From NCBI GenBank assembly GCA_910576125.1, contig CAJTHM010000001.1:1-64000 (forward strand): a DNA stretch of 64,000 nt, given 5' to 3'. This DNA is from Lachnospiraceae bacterium. GTDB lineage: Bacteria; Bacillota; Clostridia; Lachnospirales; Lachnospiraceae. The translations under genes and the position numbers were made by a program. A model generated the notes under the pieces. That model was not told the DNA's origin and ran no database searches. It saw only the letters and a program-made list of their open reading frames with translations. Of this stretch, positions 9,165-18,675 are shown piece after piece (within the stretch, counting starts at the first letter, position 1; the number at the start of each line of letters is the position of its first letter).

Positions 9165-11117
9165 TCAGCTGACCGCATTCCCGGTATACAGCTGATAATA
9201 CTTGCCTTTCTGCTCGATCAGTTCGTCGTGGGTGCCTTTCTCTATGATACGTCCCTGCTCCAGCACGATGATGCAGTCGCTGTTCTTTACAGTGGACAGC
9301 CTGTGGGCGATGACGAAATTCGTCCGGCCGTTCATCAGCGCGTCCATGCCTTTCTGTACCAGTTTCTCAGTCCTGGTGTCGATGGAGCTGGTGGCCTCGT
9401 CCAGAATCAATACCGGGGGATCCGCGATGGCCGCCCTGGCGATGGCAAGCAGCTGCCTCTGGCCCTGGCTTAAGTTGGCGCCGTCTCCATGGAGCATGGT
9501 GTCATAGCCGTCCGGCAGACGCTGGATGAATCCGTGGGCGTTGGCCAGCACGGCGGCTTTCTTCACCTCCGAGTCCGTGGCGTCCATCTTGCCGTAGCGG
9601 ATGTTCTCCATGACGGTGCCGGTGAACAGATGGGTATCCTGAAGCACTATGCCTAAAGAACGCCTCAGATCCGCCTTTTTAATCTTGTTCACGTTGATGG
9701 CGTCATACCGTATCTTTCCGTCCTGAATATCGTAGAACCGGTTGATCAGGTTGGTGATGGTGGTCTTGCCTGCGCCGGTGGCGCCTACGAAGGCGATCTT
9801 CTGGCCCGGCTTCGCGTACAGTTCGATATCATGCAGAATCATCTTGTCATCATTGTAGCCGAAGTCCACATGGTCGAAGACCACGTCCCCTTTCAGCTCC
9901 ACATAGGTGGTGGTATCGTCGGCCTTGTGATAATGCTTCCAGGCCCATAGCCCTGTGCGCTCCCTGCTTTCCGTCAGCTCTCCGTCTGCTCCGCGCACCG
10001 CGTTCACCAGCTCCACATAGCCCTCGTCCACCTCTGGCTTCTCGTCCATGAGCTTGAAGATTCTGTCCGCGCCGGCCAGAGCCATGATGATGCTGTTGAA
10101 CTGCATGCTCACCTGGTTGATAGGCATGTTGAAAGACTTATTAAAATTTAAGAAGCTGGCAAGTCCGCCCAGCGTCAGTCCCGAGACCCCTGTGATGGCC
10201 AAAATACCGCCCACCACGGCGCAGACCACATAGCTTAAGTTGCCCAGCTGGGCGTTCACAGGACCCATGATATTGGCGAAACGGTTGGCCTGATAGGCGC
10301 TCTCGAACAGCTGGTCATTCAGTTCGTTGAACTGATCCAGGCTCTCCTGCTCATGACAGAATACCTTGACCACTTTCTGTCCCATCATGGTCTCCTCGAT
10401 ACAGCCGTTCAGGCTGCCGATTGCTTTCTGCTGGGCCATGAAGTACCGGCTGCTCAGGCTGCCGATTTTCTTGGTGGCCACAAGCATGATTCCCACCATC
10501 AGAAGCGTCACCAGCGTCAACGGGATATCCAACACCAGCATGCACACGAACACGCTCACCACCGTGATGGCGCTGTTGATCATCTGAGGAATGCTCTGGC
10601 TGATCATCTGGCGCAGGGTGTCGATATCATTGGTGTACATGGACATGATGTCGCCATGGGCATGGGTATCGAAATATTTGACAGGAAGAGATTCCATCTT
10701 CTCAAACATGTCGTTCCTGATATTGCGCAGCGTTCCCTGTCCGACATAGATCAGCACTTTGGACTGGGTAAAGGAAGCCAGCACGCCCAAAGCGTAGAAA
10801 CAGGCCACCTTGCTGATAGCGCCCATCAAGGGAGCAAAATCAGGATTTTCCCTGCCAATCAGCGGCATAATGTAAGAGTCGATCAAAGTCCGCATGAACA
10901 TGGTCCCCTGGAGACTGGAGTACACGCTCACAAAAATACAGATTACTACCACTACCCAGCCTGCGGCATAATCCTTTAAAGTATAACCCATGACACGCTT
11001 AAAGAGTTTTCCGGGATTCTCTATCCTGGGCCTGGGGCCTCTGCCCCCTCTCGGCCCGCCCGGCCCGTGCCCTCCGGGGCCCGAACCATGGTTTGTCTGC
11101 TGTTTCTCTCCTGCCAT
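9165..11117 (-). CDS. ABC exporter half-transporter, catalytic NBD
   Basis: A 650-residue half-transporter with an N-terminal Gly/Pro-rich cytoplasmic tail, six transmembrane segments (about residues 35-350) and a C-terminal nucleotide-binding domain: Walker A GATGAGKTT, signature LSQGQRQ, Walker B LILDEATSS with the catalytic glutamate, and the switch histidine in IAHRLS. The start at 11117 has AGGAGGT eight bases upstream. It follows the partner subunit with 20 bases between and completes a heterodimeric exporter of the LmrCD/BmrCD kind. Substrate is unknown; a drug or peptide is usual. Confidence 0.92.
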   Translation of the reverse strand: MAGEKQQTNHGSGPGGHGPGGPRGGRGPRPRIENPGKLFKRVMGYTLKDYAAGWVVVVICIFVSVYSSLQGTMFMRTLIDSYIMPLIGRENPDFAPLMGAISKVACFYALGVLASFTQSKVLIYVGQGTLRNIRNDMFEKMESLPVKYFDTHAHGDIMSMYTNDIDTLRQMISQSIPQMINSAITVVSVFVCMLVLDIPLTLVTLLMVGIMLVATKKIGSLSSRYFMAQQKAIGSLNGCIEETMMGQKVVKVFCHEQESLDQFNELNDQLFESAYQANRFANIMGPVNAQLGNLSYVVCAVVGGILAITGVSGLTLGGLASFLNFNKSFNMPINQVSMQFNSIIMALAGADRIFKLMDEKPEVDEGYVELVNAVRGADGELTESRERTGLWAWKHYHKADDTTTYVELKGDVVFDHVDFGYNDDKMILHDIELYAKPGQKIAFVGATGAGKTTITNLINRFYDIQDGKIRYDAINVNKIKKADLRRSLGIVLQDTHLFTGTVMENIRYGKMDATDSEVKKAAVLANAHGFIQRLPDGYDTMLHGDGANLSQGQRQLLAIARAAIADPPVLILDEATSSIDTRTEKLVQKGMDALMNGRTNFVIAHRLSTVKNSDCIIVLEQGRIIEKGTHDELIEQKGKYYQLYTGNAVS

Positions 11118-11137
11118 TGTCACATACCTCCTATTCC

Positions 11138-12883
11138 TCAACTCACTTTCTCATCGAAATCGCCGCTGCCGCTCATCTGCGCGTCGTAGACCTCGCGATA
11201 GATTTCATTGTTCGCAAGCAGCTCTTCATGGGATCCAAATCCGTCTATCTGCCCGTCATGCATGACTATAATCTTGTCCGCATGTTCCACGCTGGAAATT
11301 CTCTGAGCTATGATCAGTTTCGTGGTGCCCGGGATAGACTCCGCGAAAGCTTTCCTGATTTTGGCGTCTGTGGCCGTGTCCACGGCGCTGGTGGAATCGT
11401 CCAGAATCAGTATCTTCGGCTTCTTCAGAAGCGCCCTGGCGATGCACAGCCTCTGTTTCTGGCCGCCCGACACATTGGTGCCGCCCTGCTCTATGTAGGT
11501 ATTGTACTTCTCGGGCATCTTCTGGACGAACTCATCGGCGCAGGCCAGCTCGCAGGCATGTCTGCACTCCTCCTCCGTGGCCTCCTTATTGCCCCAGCGC
11601 AGGTTCTCCAATATGGTGCCTGAGAACAGCACATTGTTCTGCAGCACCACAGCTACCTGATTGCGCAGCGCTTCCATATCGTAATCCTTTACGTCCACGC
11701 CGCCCACCAGCAGCTGTCCTTCCGTCACATCGTACAGCCTGCTAATTAGATTCACCAGGCTGGACTTGGCGCTTCCGGTGCCGCCGATGATGCCGATGGT
11801 CTCGCCGGACTTGATTTCCAGGTTCACATCTTTCAGCACAGGCTCCCTGGCGTCCTTTTTATAGCTGAAAGATACCTTGTCGAACAGGATGCTTCCGTCT
11901 TTCACTTCGTGGACAGGCTCTGCCGGGTTGGCCAGATCCGCTTTTTCATTCAGCACTTCGCAGATACGTCTGGCGCTGGCAGCAGACATGGTGACCATGA
12001 CGAAAATCATGGAAAGCATCATCAGGCTCATCAAAATGTTCATGCAGTAGGTCAGCATGCTCATGAGCTGTCCTGTGGTCAGGGCATCCTGTACTATCAT
12101 ATGCGCTCCCGTCCAGCTGATCAGCAGGATGCAGGCATATACGGTAAAGTTCATCACAGGTCCGTTCCAGACCACGATACCCTCCGCCTTGCAGAATATC
12201 TTGTAGATATTGTTGCTGGCGTTCCTGAATTTTTCTTTCTCGTAATCCTCTCTCACATAGGCCTTCACCACGCGGATTGCGGAGACATTCTCCTGCACGC
12301 TCTCGTTCAGGGCGTCATACTTGGGAAAGGCCTGGGAGAAATGCTTCATGGCCTGGCTGACGATAATGGCCAGCACACAGCCAAGCAGGATTACGGCAAC
12401 CAGATAGATGCTGGCAAGCCTGGGGCTGATGAAGAAAGACATGGCCATGGCACAGATCAGGCTGGCCGGAGCCCGCATGCACATCCGCAGTATCATCTGG
12501 TACGCATTCTGTATATTGGTCACATCCGTGGTCAGCCTGGTCACCAGGCCGGAGGTACTGAATTTGTCGATATTGGAAAAGCTGAAAGTCTGTATGTTCT
12601 CATACATGGCCTTTCTCAGGTTCCTGGCAAAGCCGGCAGAGGCGCGGGCGCCGAACTGCCCGCCGCAGATGCCGAAAGTGAGGCTGAGCAGCGCCGCGAA
12701 CAGCATCAGTACGCCGATTAAGTAAATATGGTTCATGTTGCCCGCCGTCACGCCGTCATCGATGATAGACGCCATGAGCAGAGGGATGATGGTCTCCATG
12801 ATTACTTCTCCGATCATGAAAACCGGGGTCAGGACAGAATCCTTTTTGAACTCCTTGATATGGGCCCCAAATGTCTTTAACAT
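11138..12883 (-). CDS. ABC exporter half-transporter, degenerate NBD
   Basis: A 581-residue half-transporter with six N-terminal transmembrane helices and an NBD with Walker A GGTGSAKSS and signature VSGGQKQR. Its Walker B reads ILILDDSTS, with aspartate where the catalytic glutamate should be, and the switch position reads IAQRIS with glutamine for histidine. That is the pattern of the non-catalytic site in heterodimeric exporters, so it should pair with the next gene. The start is uncertain by four codons. Confidence 0.92.
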   Translation of the reverse strand: MLKTFGAHIKEFKKDSVLTPVFMIGEVIMETIIPLLMASIIDDGVTAGNMNHIYLIGVLMLFAALLSLTFGICGGQFGARASAGFARNLRKAMYENIQTFSFSNIDKFSTSGLVTRLTTDVTNIQNAYQMILRMCMRAPASLICAMAMSFFISPRLASIYLVAVILLGCVLAIIVSQAMKHFSQAFPKYDALNESVQENVSAIRVVKAYVREDYEKEKFRNASNNIYKIFCKAEGIVVWNGPVMNFTVYACILLISWTGAHMIVQDALTTGQLMSMLTYCMNILMSLMMLSMIFVMVTMSAASARRICEVLNEKADLANPAEPVHEVKDGSILFDKVSFSYKKDAREPVLKDVNLEIKSGETIGIIGGTGSAKSSLVNLISRLYDVTEGQLLVGGVDVKDYDMEALRNQVAVVLQNNVLFSGTILENLRWGNKEATEEECRHACELACADEFVQKMPEKYNTYIEQGGTNVSGGQKQRLCIARALLKKPKILILDDSTSAVDTATDAKIRKAFAESIPGTTKLIIAQRISSVEHADKIIVMHDGQIDGFGSHEELLANNEIYREVYDAQMSGSGDFDEKVS

Positions 12884-12928
12884 GATTTTCTGCACTTCCT
12901 TTCATCCTTTTTATTCTTTCACGTTCTT

Positions 12929-13438
12929 TCATTCATGGGGCGGGGTTTTCTCCTCCGCCGCTTCATCCTCTCCGGGGGATTCTCCCGGTCCGGCCGTCAG
13001 CCGCTCCAGATTCTTCATCATGATTCCCAGCAGCCGGTACAGCTCGGCTACTTCGTCATCGGACATCCCTGACAGCAGCTGGTTTCCCATCCAGTCCATA
13101 TGGGCCTCGATCTGCTCGTGGTGGCGGTAGGCATCCTCCGTCATCTGAATCCTCTTTAACCTTCCGTCCCTGTCCTGGGCCTTGCGCACGATGAGCCCCT
13201 CGCGCTCCATGACCTGGAGGGTGTTGGTGGCCGTGGCCCGGGAGACGCGGAACTCTTTTTCCAGGTCCTTCTGATAGACCGGCTGGTCCCGGTGGTGGTA
13301 CAGATAACCCAGGATGCCGCCCTGGAGCTGTGTGGGCGGCCCTTTCCTGGTATCCATGGGAGCGCTTTTGTGGATGGCAACCTTAATCTGGTTGTGGATG
13401 ACCCGCATTAAAAATGTGATTCTACTCCTTTCCTGCAT
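12929..13438 (-). CDS. MarR-family transcriptional regulator
   Basis: A winged-helix regulator. The helix-turn-helix is in QKDLEKEFRVSRATATNTLQVMEREGLIVRK, with the wing DRDGRLKRIQMTEDA, as in MarR. The C-terminus has an acidic tail. The ATG at 13438 is chosen because AAGGAAGGAG lies just upstream; an ATG 24 bases earlier is possible. It is first in an operon with the ABC exporter, and its operator overlaps its own promoter, so it very likely represses the operon until a ligand binds. Confidence 0.92.
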   Translation of the reverse strand: MQERSRITFLMRVIHNQIKVAIHKSAPMDTRKGPPTQLQGGILGYLYHHRDQPVYQKDLEKEFRVSRATATNTLQVMEREGLIVRKAQDRDGRLKRIQMTEDAYRHHEQIEAHMDWMGNQLLSGMSDDEVAELYRLLGIMMKNLERLTAGPGESPGEDEAAEEKTPPHE

Positions 13439-13477
13439 AGGCTCCTTCCTTTTCTTAAACATCCCGCCGCCATTTTT

Positions 13478-13511
13478 GTTAGCGGACTAACTATTTTGTT
13501 AGCGAACTAAC
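13478..13511. promoter_or_regulatory. Tandem MarR operators
   Basis: Two near-identical imperfect palindromes, GTTAGCGGACTAAC (13478-13491) and GTTAGCGAACTAAC (13498-13511), are set 20 bp apart, two turns of the helix. The upstream one overlaps the -10 box of the marR promoter. Confidence 0.85.
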
Positions 13512-13538
13512 AATATCTCATTTTTCTATATTTGTCAA
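13510..13538 (-). promoter_or_regulatory. Promoter of the marR-ABC exporter operon
   Basis: TTGACA (13538-13533) and TATTGT (13515-13510) on the minus strand are separated by 17 bases; the -10 box runs into the operator. Confidence 0.85.
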
Positions 13539-13663
13539 TAGGTATGGGGTACTTTATTGGGATTTCATCCTTTTTTTAGAATTTTCATTTATCATTGGCA
13601 GTACTTCGGGACGCGGTTCCTTTCGCTGATTTATTTTTGTGGGATGTCAAGGATACGGACGAC

Positions 13664-13692
13664 AAAAAGACACCTGGCGAATACCGGTGTCT
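13664..13692 (-). terminator. Terminator of the left pilus locus
   Basis: AGACACC (13668-13674) pairs with GGTGTCT (13686-13692) and the minus strand continues with a T-run. It lies just after the signal peptidase gene, closing the left locus. Confidence 0.8.
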
Positions 13693-13714
13693 CTGTAGAA
13701 AAAATACTGGAAAA

Positions 13715-14254
13715 CTAATCCCTCTCCCGATTCCTCAGGATTCCAGCCAGCATATGGAACATGACCCCGCATACCGCCAGGAGCACCGCATAGAGTTTCC
13801 CGGTATTGCTGGCTAAGAGAGTCAGGACGATGCCCAGCGCCGGGATGTGGCGCTCCACTTTTCCTATAACACTGTTATATGGCACAGGTTCCATATCCTC
13901 TTCCCTGTTGGCGTCCCCCTTGGTGATGAACTCCCCCTCCACATAGCGGTTCTCTTCCACCCGGTGGGTGATGACCGATTCGTCCTTGTAAAACGCGATT
14001 ATGTCCCCTGCCTCCACGGTATCCGGCTGGGCCGCTTTCACATAGATTACGCTCCCCACAGGAATCTCCGGCTCCATACTGCCGCTTACCACCTCATAAA
14101 TCCCATATCCCATCAGCCGCGGCACTGTCAGCGGCAGAAATGCCGCAATGACCCCCAGCAGAATCAGTGTCCCGAGCATGCTGCAAAGGGCAGGAAATAC
14201 TTTCCTGCCCTTTCTCTTAGAGGGATGTGAAATTGATTCTATTTCATCTATCAT
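13715..14254 (-). CDS. SipW-type signal peptidase I, left locus
   Basis: An S26B (endoplasmic-reticulum and SipW type) signal peptidase of 179 residues, with transmembrane segments near residues 20-45 and at the C-terminus. The nucleophile motif is VVSGSMEPEIPVGS, and the second catalytic box reads SVITHRV, histidine replacing the lysine of ordinary bacterial signal peptidases. The ITKGDAN box follows. Its likely substrates are the two SipW-type proteins encoded in the same operon at 16066 and 16851. It overlaps the preceding gene by four bases (ATGA). Confidence 0.9.
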   Translation of the reverse strand: MIDEIESISHPSKRKGRKVFPALCSMLGTLILLGVIAAFLPLTVPRLMGYGIYEVVSGSMEPEIPVGSVIYVKAAQPDTVEAGDIIAFYKDESVITHRVEENRYVEGEFITKGDANREEDMEPVPYNSVIGKVERHIPALGIVLTLLASNTGKLYAVLLAVCGVMFHMLAGILRNRERD

Positions 14255-15216
14255 GATTTCGTTTCCTCTTCTTTCTTTTTCTTCTTCATAATCAGGAAAT
14301 ACCACGCTGCTCCTACAGCTCCGAGCACCAGGACGATAATCACCGGAACCGGTATCCCCAGAAGCCTGGCATCAGCGGCAACTGACAGGAAGTTACTCGT
14401 TGGTATTTCTTCTTCATCCAGATTCACTATTTCATCCGGCGCTCCCAAAGGCGGTTCTTCATCGGGAAGATCCACCCCTTCGTCATCGTCCGGGGCCTCA
14501 GCGTCATCAGGCGCTCCGCCATCATCCGGGGCTCCGCCGTCATCAGGCGCTCCGCCATCGTCCGCTGGCGCAGGGATTACGACGATTCCGGTATCTGCGG
14601 GCGCCTCTGCATCCGGCGCATCCGGTGCGGGAGGCGCTACAGGCTCAGGCGCGGGTGCAGCGGGTTCCGGTATCCTGGTGTATACGAAAGTGAACACGTT
14701 CTCCGCAGGATCTTTCTCCAGGGTCTGGGTCATATTGTAGGCCCGGGGCTGCCAGCCCTCGATATACACATATGCGACCACCGGCTGATCGCCCACGTTT
14801 CCGTAATAAGTCTCGCTGGGGGCCAGGGTATTTCCCTCGCTGTCCACATAATTGATGGTATAGGATGTGGCATCCCCGAGGATTCCGTAGGCTATCACAT
14901 AGTCCTGATCCCCTGTCACCAGGAAAGAGGAGGCCTGGGTGCTCTCGCTGTTGTCCTTGCCGCTCTCCCTGATTCCCCTGACATAATACTTGCTGTTGTC
15001 GTTCAGCCTGACCAGGCTCTGGTAGAAGTTGACCCGCTCCCCATAATGGCGGTTCTCGATGACTATGACCTCTTCCCCACTGGTGAAGCTTCCCTGCTGG
15101 CCGGCAAAGAAACGAATGGTGTAGGTGTATTCCTCCTTTGCCGAGGCAGGAATGGCTGTCTGGAAAAACAGGCACATTGCGAGCAGGGCAGGCAGAACAT
15201 ATCTCAGTCTCTTCAT
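14251..15216 (-). CDS. MucBP-like surface protein with C-terminal anchor, left locus
   Basis: 321 residues: signal peptide ending near ASA at 26, a beta-rich N-terminal region, then YTINYVDSEGNTLAPSETYYG, a MucBP-like unit. A Pro/Ala-rich linker contains GGAPDD repeated four times in a row or so, then acidic residues, one transmembrane helix and a lysine-rich tail. There is no LPXTG motif, so it is probably held by the helix rather than by sortase. A paralogue at 31274 holds the same place in the right locus. Role unknown; a pilus-base or membrane scaffold is one guess. Confidence 0.75.
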   Translation of the reverse strand: MKRLRYVLPALLAMCLFFQTAIPASAKEEYTYTIRFFAGQQGSFTSGEEVIVIENRHYGERVNFYQSLVRLNDNSKYYVRGIRESGKDNSESTQASSFLVTGDQDYVIAYGILGDATSYTINYVDSEGNTLAPSETYYGNVGDQPVVAYVYIEGWQPRAYNMTQTLEKDPAENVFTFVYTRIPEPAAPAPEPVAPPAPDAPDAEAPADTGIVVIPAPADDGGAPDDGGAPDDGGAPDDAEAPDDDEGVDLPDEEPPLGAPDEIVNLDEEEIPTSNFLSVAADARLLGIPVPVIIVLVLGAVGAAWYFLIMKKKKKEEETKS

Positions 15217-16052
15217 CTCTCCGCGCCTCCTTCTTTCCTCTTATTATGTTCCCTGAAGCAGTAGATGCAATACACCAGCAGGACCGCTCCCGTGATGCCG
15301 CTGATTGCCATGAACAGGGGCAGTTTACTTTCATCGCTGGTTCTTACGATGTCCGTTCTCCTCCCCGGGTTCGCGGGACTGTCCGGCCTGGTGTCGTCCA
15401 CATTTTCCGGAGGATTCCCCGGATCGGGCTGATCTGGCTGATTCGGCAGGTCAGTCCTCAGCTCCACCGCGAAATTCATCTGCAGATCCGCCAGAGTGTC
15501 CTGGTAATGGTTGCCCTGGGTCTCGCCATCCAGCGCCACCTCCAGGGTGATGCTCCCGCCCTCCCCAATGTACATAGTATCCAGATAGAAATAATCTTTC
15601 AGGGCATTGGTGGCGCCTCTCAGGCCCTCCCCCATCTGCGCGACGGTCTCGTCCACGGTCTCGCCGCCTACAGTGTCGCTGTCGAACAGGACATTCACTT
15701 CCCCATCCTTATCCGTATACGTGAGCCGATAAGTATAGGCGCCTCCCCCGGTCTCACGGTTGCCGCTCCTGTCCTCCAGGGAGTACAGCACCTCGTTCTG
15801 CATGTACCAGTCCGTGGCCGTGGCGTTCTCGCTCTTCAGCTGCAGCGTGATGATTACATTGTCTCCGGGCTGCATGCCGCCTACTACGTCATTGATGTCA
15901 GCTGTATTGAAGCTGCTCACCATCTCATTGCCGGATGTAAAGGTGACGTTCCAGCTGTCGTCCCCATAGAACGTCTCGGCCCGGACCGGAAGCGCCAGCC
16001 CCAGGAACATCAGGCCGGACAGCAGCCACGTTCCAATCTTCTTATTCTTCAT
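15213..16052 (-). CDS. Surface-exposed membrane protein of the pilus locus, left copy
   Basis: 279 residues with a signal peptide (GLALPVRA), an ectodomain beginning with FNTADINDVVGGMQPGDN, and late DGETQGNHYQDTLADLQMNF, then a Pro-rich spacer and one C-terminal transmembrane helix with a short basic tail. The phrases on bond count, FNTxDIND and PGD, recall the TasA/camelysin type of beta sandwich but this is not certain. Start at 16052 has GGGAGGTG upstream. The paralogue is at 32310. It has no LPXTG motif. Confidence 0.75.
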   Translation of the reverse strand: MKNKKIGTWLLSGLMFLGLALPVRAETFYGDDSWNVTFTSGNEMVSSFNTADINDVVGGMQPGDNVIITLQLKSENATATDWYMQNEVLYSLEDRSGNRETGGGAYTYRLTYTDKDGEVNVLFDSDTVGGETVDETVAQMGEGLRGATNALKDYFYLDTMYIGEGGSITLEVALDGETQGNHYQDTLADLQMNFAVELRTDLPNQPDQPDPGNPPENVDDTRPDSPANPGRRTDIVRTSDESKLPLFMAISGITGAVLLVYCIYCFREHNKRKEGGAER

Positions 16053-16065
16053 GCCTGTCACCTCC

Positions 16066-16854
16066 CTAATCCGCAAGGCTCAGGATACCGTCATTCACCG
16101 TTACCCTTCTTCCCCATGCGCTCCAGACCGCGTCCTCCGCATTGTGTTCCTGCACCGCGTCCACTTCTACCTCTACCCGGAAAGATACCCCATCGTAATC
16201 ATAGGTAGTAGTGATAGTGGTATAATTTCCTATTTCTTCTGTCTCCTGAGACACTTTCTTGGCAATGCTGTCATCAATGGTCAGGGAATCCGCAAAGAGC
16301 GCCGTCTCCGAGGGCCCCTGCCCCTCCGAGTACAGAAGCCTGTTATAATAAAGAACCGTGCGCTCCTCCGTGCTGGCTTTCTCGTCCACAATCCAGTCTG
16401 TCCCCAGATTCACCAGGTTCAGATGGATCAGGTCCGGGGAGAGGTCACAAATCTTTTTGCCATTTTCATCCAGCCAGTACTTATAGATACTGACGCGTAC
16501 ATACTCATTGATAGTCCCTGTATTGCGGACTTTCAGTTCCTCCTGGTACTTCTTCCCAAGAGTCAATGTCTCTCCCTCAGCAAGCATCTCTTTCAAAAGG
16601 TCTCCAGGCCCCACCTCCCAGGTCCCGTCCCCGGCGCTGCTGTAGTTGCGCCAGGATATCTCCTTGCCGTTCTCCAGCAAAGTGACACCGATGTCATACA
16701 TCTGAATCCGGGAAGTATATGTCTCCGAATAATAGGTAAGGGCAGCCCTGGTGCCCCCGATGGAACTGCCCAGCAGCAAGGCCACAGCCAGGACGAACAG
16801 CCCCAGGGTCATTACTGGCGATACCACTTTCATCCGCTTCTTCTGCTTCTTCAT
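16066..16854 (-). CDS. SipW-type signal peptide protein, longer form, left locus
   Basis: 262 residues. The N-terminus has a basic stretch, a hydrophobic core and SSIGGTRAALTYYSETYTSR, the late-cleavage pattern of proteins processed by SipW. The mature part is beta-rich, with VRNTGTINEYVRVSIYKYW and VVDAVQ-like ends, as in TasA-related matrix proteins. It overlaps the gene before by four bases, and the SipW-type peptidase is four genes downstream. Whether it forms fibres is not shown. Paralogue at 33195. Confidence 0.8.
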   Translation of the reverse strand: MKKQKKRMKVVSPVMTLGLFVLAVALLLGSSIGGTRAALTYYSETYTSRIQMYDIGVTLLENGKEISWRNYSSAGDGTWEVGPGDLLKEMLAEGETLTLGKKYQEELKVRNTGTINEYVRVSIYKYWLDENGKKICDLSPDLIHLNLVNLGTDWIVDEKASTEERTVLYYNRLLYSEGQGPSETALFADSLTIDDSIAKKVSQETEEIGNYTTITTTYDYDGVSFRVEVEVDAVQEHNAEDAVWSAWGRRVTVNDGILSLAD

Positions 16855-17402
16855 GCCTCGCCCCCTCCTTCCGTGCCGCCGGTGCTCTCCGTGCTGCCTG
16901 TATCTACGATTTCATCCCAATCCGTCTCCTCTACCGTAAAGGCGCTTCCGTCCTCATGATACCTCACAGGCGTACTCTCATATATCACCACCACATTGAA
17001 GCGCTCCATGTCCTCCGGATCCTCCGGAATGTTCTCAATCTTCAGGCTCAGCTCAGAAGTCTTCCCTCCTCCGGGCACTGCGCTGTTATAGTAATAATAT
17101 CCGTCTGCTTCATTCAATGTCCATCCCTCGCCGGAATGCGTAATCTTATAATCGCTTCCGCAGAACGCCTTTGCCCGGATGTACACCGGCTGGGAATCCG
17201 GCTCATTGGCAATGGTCAGATGTTTCGTCCACTCAGTGAAGCTCTCCGTAATCTCTGTCCTGTCCCCCAGATGGATGGTATAGCCGCCAGCGGCTTCCGT
17301 GTAAGTCGTAAAGTAGGACCAGGTGGTCCCAATCCCCGCGGACGCCACCACAGCCACGGCCGCCAGGGCAAGGACTCCAGGGTAATGTCTTCTGTTCTTC
17401 AT
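16851..17402 (-). CDS. SipW-type signal peptide protein, shorter form, left locus
   Basis: 183 residues with the N-terminal pattern VVASAGIGTTWSYFTTYTEA, typical of SipW-dependent signal peptides, then KHLTIANEPDSQPVYIRAKA, a TasA-like strand pattern. The C-terminal tail is Gly/Thr/Glu-rich and disordered. It is translationally tied to the next gene by a 4-base overlap, so the two products are probably made in similar amounts. Paralogue at 34000. Confidence 0.8.
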   Translation of the reverse strand: MKNRRHYPGVLALAAVAVVASAGIGTTWSYFTTYTEAAGGYTIHLGDRTEITESFTEWTKHLTIANEPDSQPVYIRAKAFCGSDYKITHSGEGWTLNEADGYYYYNSAVPGGGKTSELSLKIENIPEDPEDMERFNVVVIYESTPVRYHEDGSAFTVEETDWDEIVDTGSTESTGGTEGGGEA

Positions 17403-17426
17403 ATCCGTTCACCCCCTATTTCTATC

Positions 17427-18626
17427 TTACTCTTCATTCCGCTCCGCCGGTCTCGGCTCTCCCTGATTGCCGCCTGCGTTCTGAGCCGGGCTGGAATACC
17501 ACTCCCATGTACCCTTTTCCTCATCGTATACAAACTGGTTCTTGATTCCATGGCCGTTGGTCCTGCGGCCGTCATATTCGTTTTCAAATTCTACGGAGAC
17601 TATCGTCTCCGCCGCGATGGTAGCCGTCCGGTCACCGGGAACTGTCAGCTCATAGCTGGAACCGCTGTACACTTCCCTTACAGTGACTTCCGCCCCGGCG
17701 GGAATCCTGTCCAGAATCACGCTCTGCTGCCCTGCCGACGTGAAATTGATGCTCTCCACATTGCTGTAGACTGTTTCCCCGCCCAGACGCCCTGTGACCT
17801 CAAAGACAAAGGTAGCGGACTCCTGCACACCGCCCATGGTCTCGTACTGGGAAAGGGTCTTGACGATTTCCAGGGAACCGTAGCGGGAAATCTGCTCCGG
17901 CTTCAGGTTCACTGTCAGGTCAAATTCCCAGTCTCCGGGATTTGCCGTGCCGATCACGCCATTCTCATCTGCCGGTTTCGCAGGGAGGGAGACCAGCTGA
18001 GGCAGGAAAGCGTAAGTATACTGCCTCGAATGTGCAATGGTGGCAATCCTGACGGCGTCCTCCTGACTCGCAGCGTCTGTCTGTTCCATTTCTATCTTAT
18101 AGTCGGAAATCTCCGTAAGATCGCCGCCCCTTGCCACCAGCAGATACAGGCCCGCATCAAGGCCGGAAATACTGCTGCCTGCCAAAGCTCCGCTGCCCTC
18201 CGCCGGTGCGATTGCCGCCTGCCCGTTCAGGACAATCCCCGCCGCCTGCTGCGCCAACGCGTCCCAGTCCAACGCCTGCTGCCCGGGCGAATCCGCTCCT
18301 TCTCCGTCAGTCGCGTTCCCGGGAATCGCCAGTCCGCTATAATCAGGCAACAGTTCATAAGAATAAGTATCGTATCCCGGCTCCTTGACGGCCCTGGCAA
18401 TCTGGTACAGATCCACCACCACGCCGGCCTTTGCCAGGTCTTCCCCGAAGCTGTCCGCTTCCCCCTTGTTCGGATCCTCCGGATGGACAATCAGAGAACA
18501 GCTTCCGGCTACGAACCCTCCCCCATCTGCCTCAAGGGGCGCGGCCATACCTGCCAGAGGCTCTGCAATACACACGCCGACGACAAGGGTCAGCGCAGCC
18601 AGCAGATATATCCATCTTTTTTTCAT
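17427..18626 (-). CDS. Pilin-like accessory protein (DUF5979-type repeats), left locus
   Basis: 399 residues: signal peptide, an N-terminal domain like the first domain of sortase pilins (VDLYQIARAV followed by a GLDAGLYLLVARG box), a middle strand-rich domain and a C-terminal DUF5979-like module (ATFVFEVTGRLGGETVYSNV then IPAGAEVTVREVYSGSSYEL). No LPXTG motif is present and it ends in a hydrophilic tail, so it may be held by partners or released. AAGGAGG sets the start at 18626. Paralogue at 34570 with the same layout. Confidence 0.75.
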   Translation of the reverse strand: MKKRWIYLLAALTLVVGVCIAEPLAGMAAPLEADGGGFVAGSCSLIVHPEDPNKGEADSFGEDLAKAGVVVDLYQIARAVKEPGYDTYSYELLPDYSGLAIPGNATDGEGADSPGQQALDWDALAQQAAGIVLNGQAAIAPAEGSGALAGSSISGLDAGLYLLVARGGDLTEISDYKIEMEQTDAASQEDAVRIATIAHSRQYTYAFLPQLVSLPAKPADENGVIGTANPGDWEFDLTVNLKPEQISRYGSLEIVKTLSQYETMGGVQESATFVFEVTGRLGGETVYSNVESINFTSAGQQSVILDRIPAGAEVTVREVYSGSSYELTVPGDRTATIAAETIVSVEFENEYDGRRTNGHGIKNQFVYDEEKGTWEWYSSPAQNAGGNQGEPRPAERNEE

Positions 18627-18675
18627 GAGCAATTCCTCCTTCTTCACCTCAGACTTCTACTTAATTACGTCTTAT

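Noticed and set aside
14480..14580. Short tandem repeats as a CRISPR array
   Set aside because: They are in-frame GGAPDD codons within a Pro-rich linker, with no unique spacers.
14251..15216. The MucBP-like proteins as LPXTG wall proteins
   Set aside because: Both copies lack LPXTG or a near variant before the C-terminal helix, although the tail looks similar to a sorting signal.
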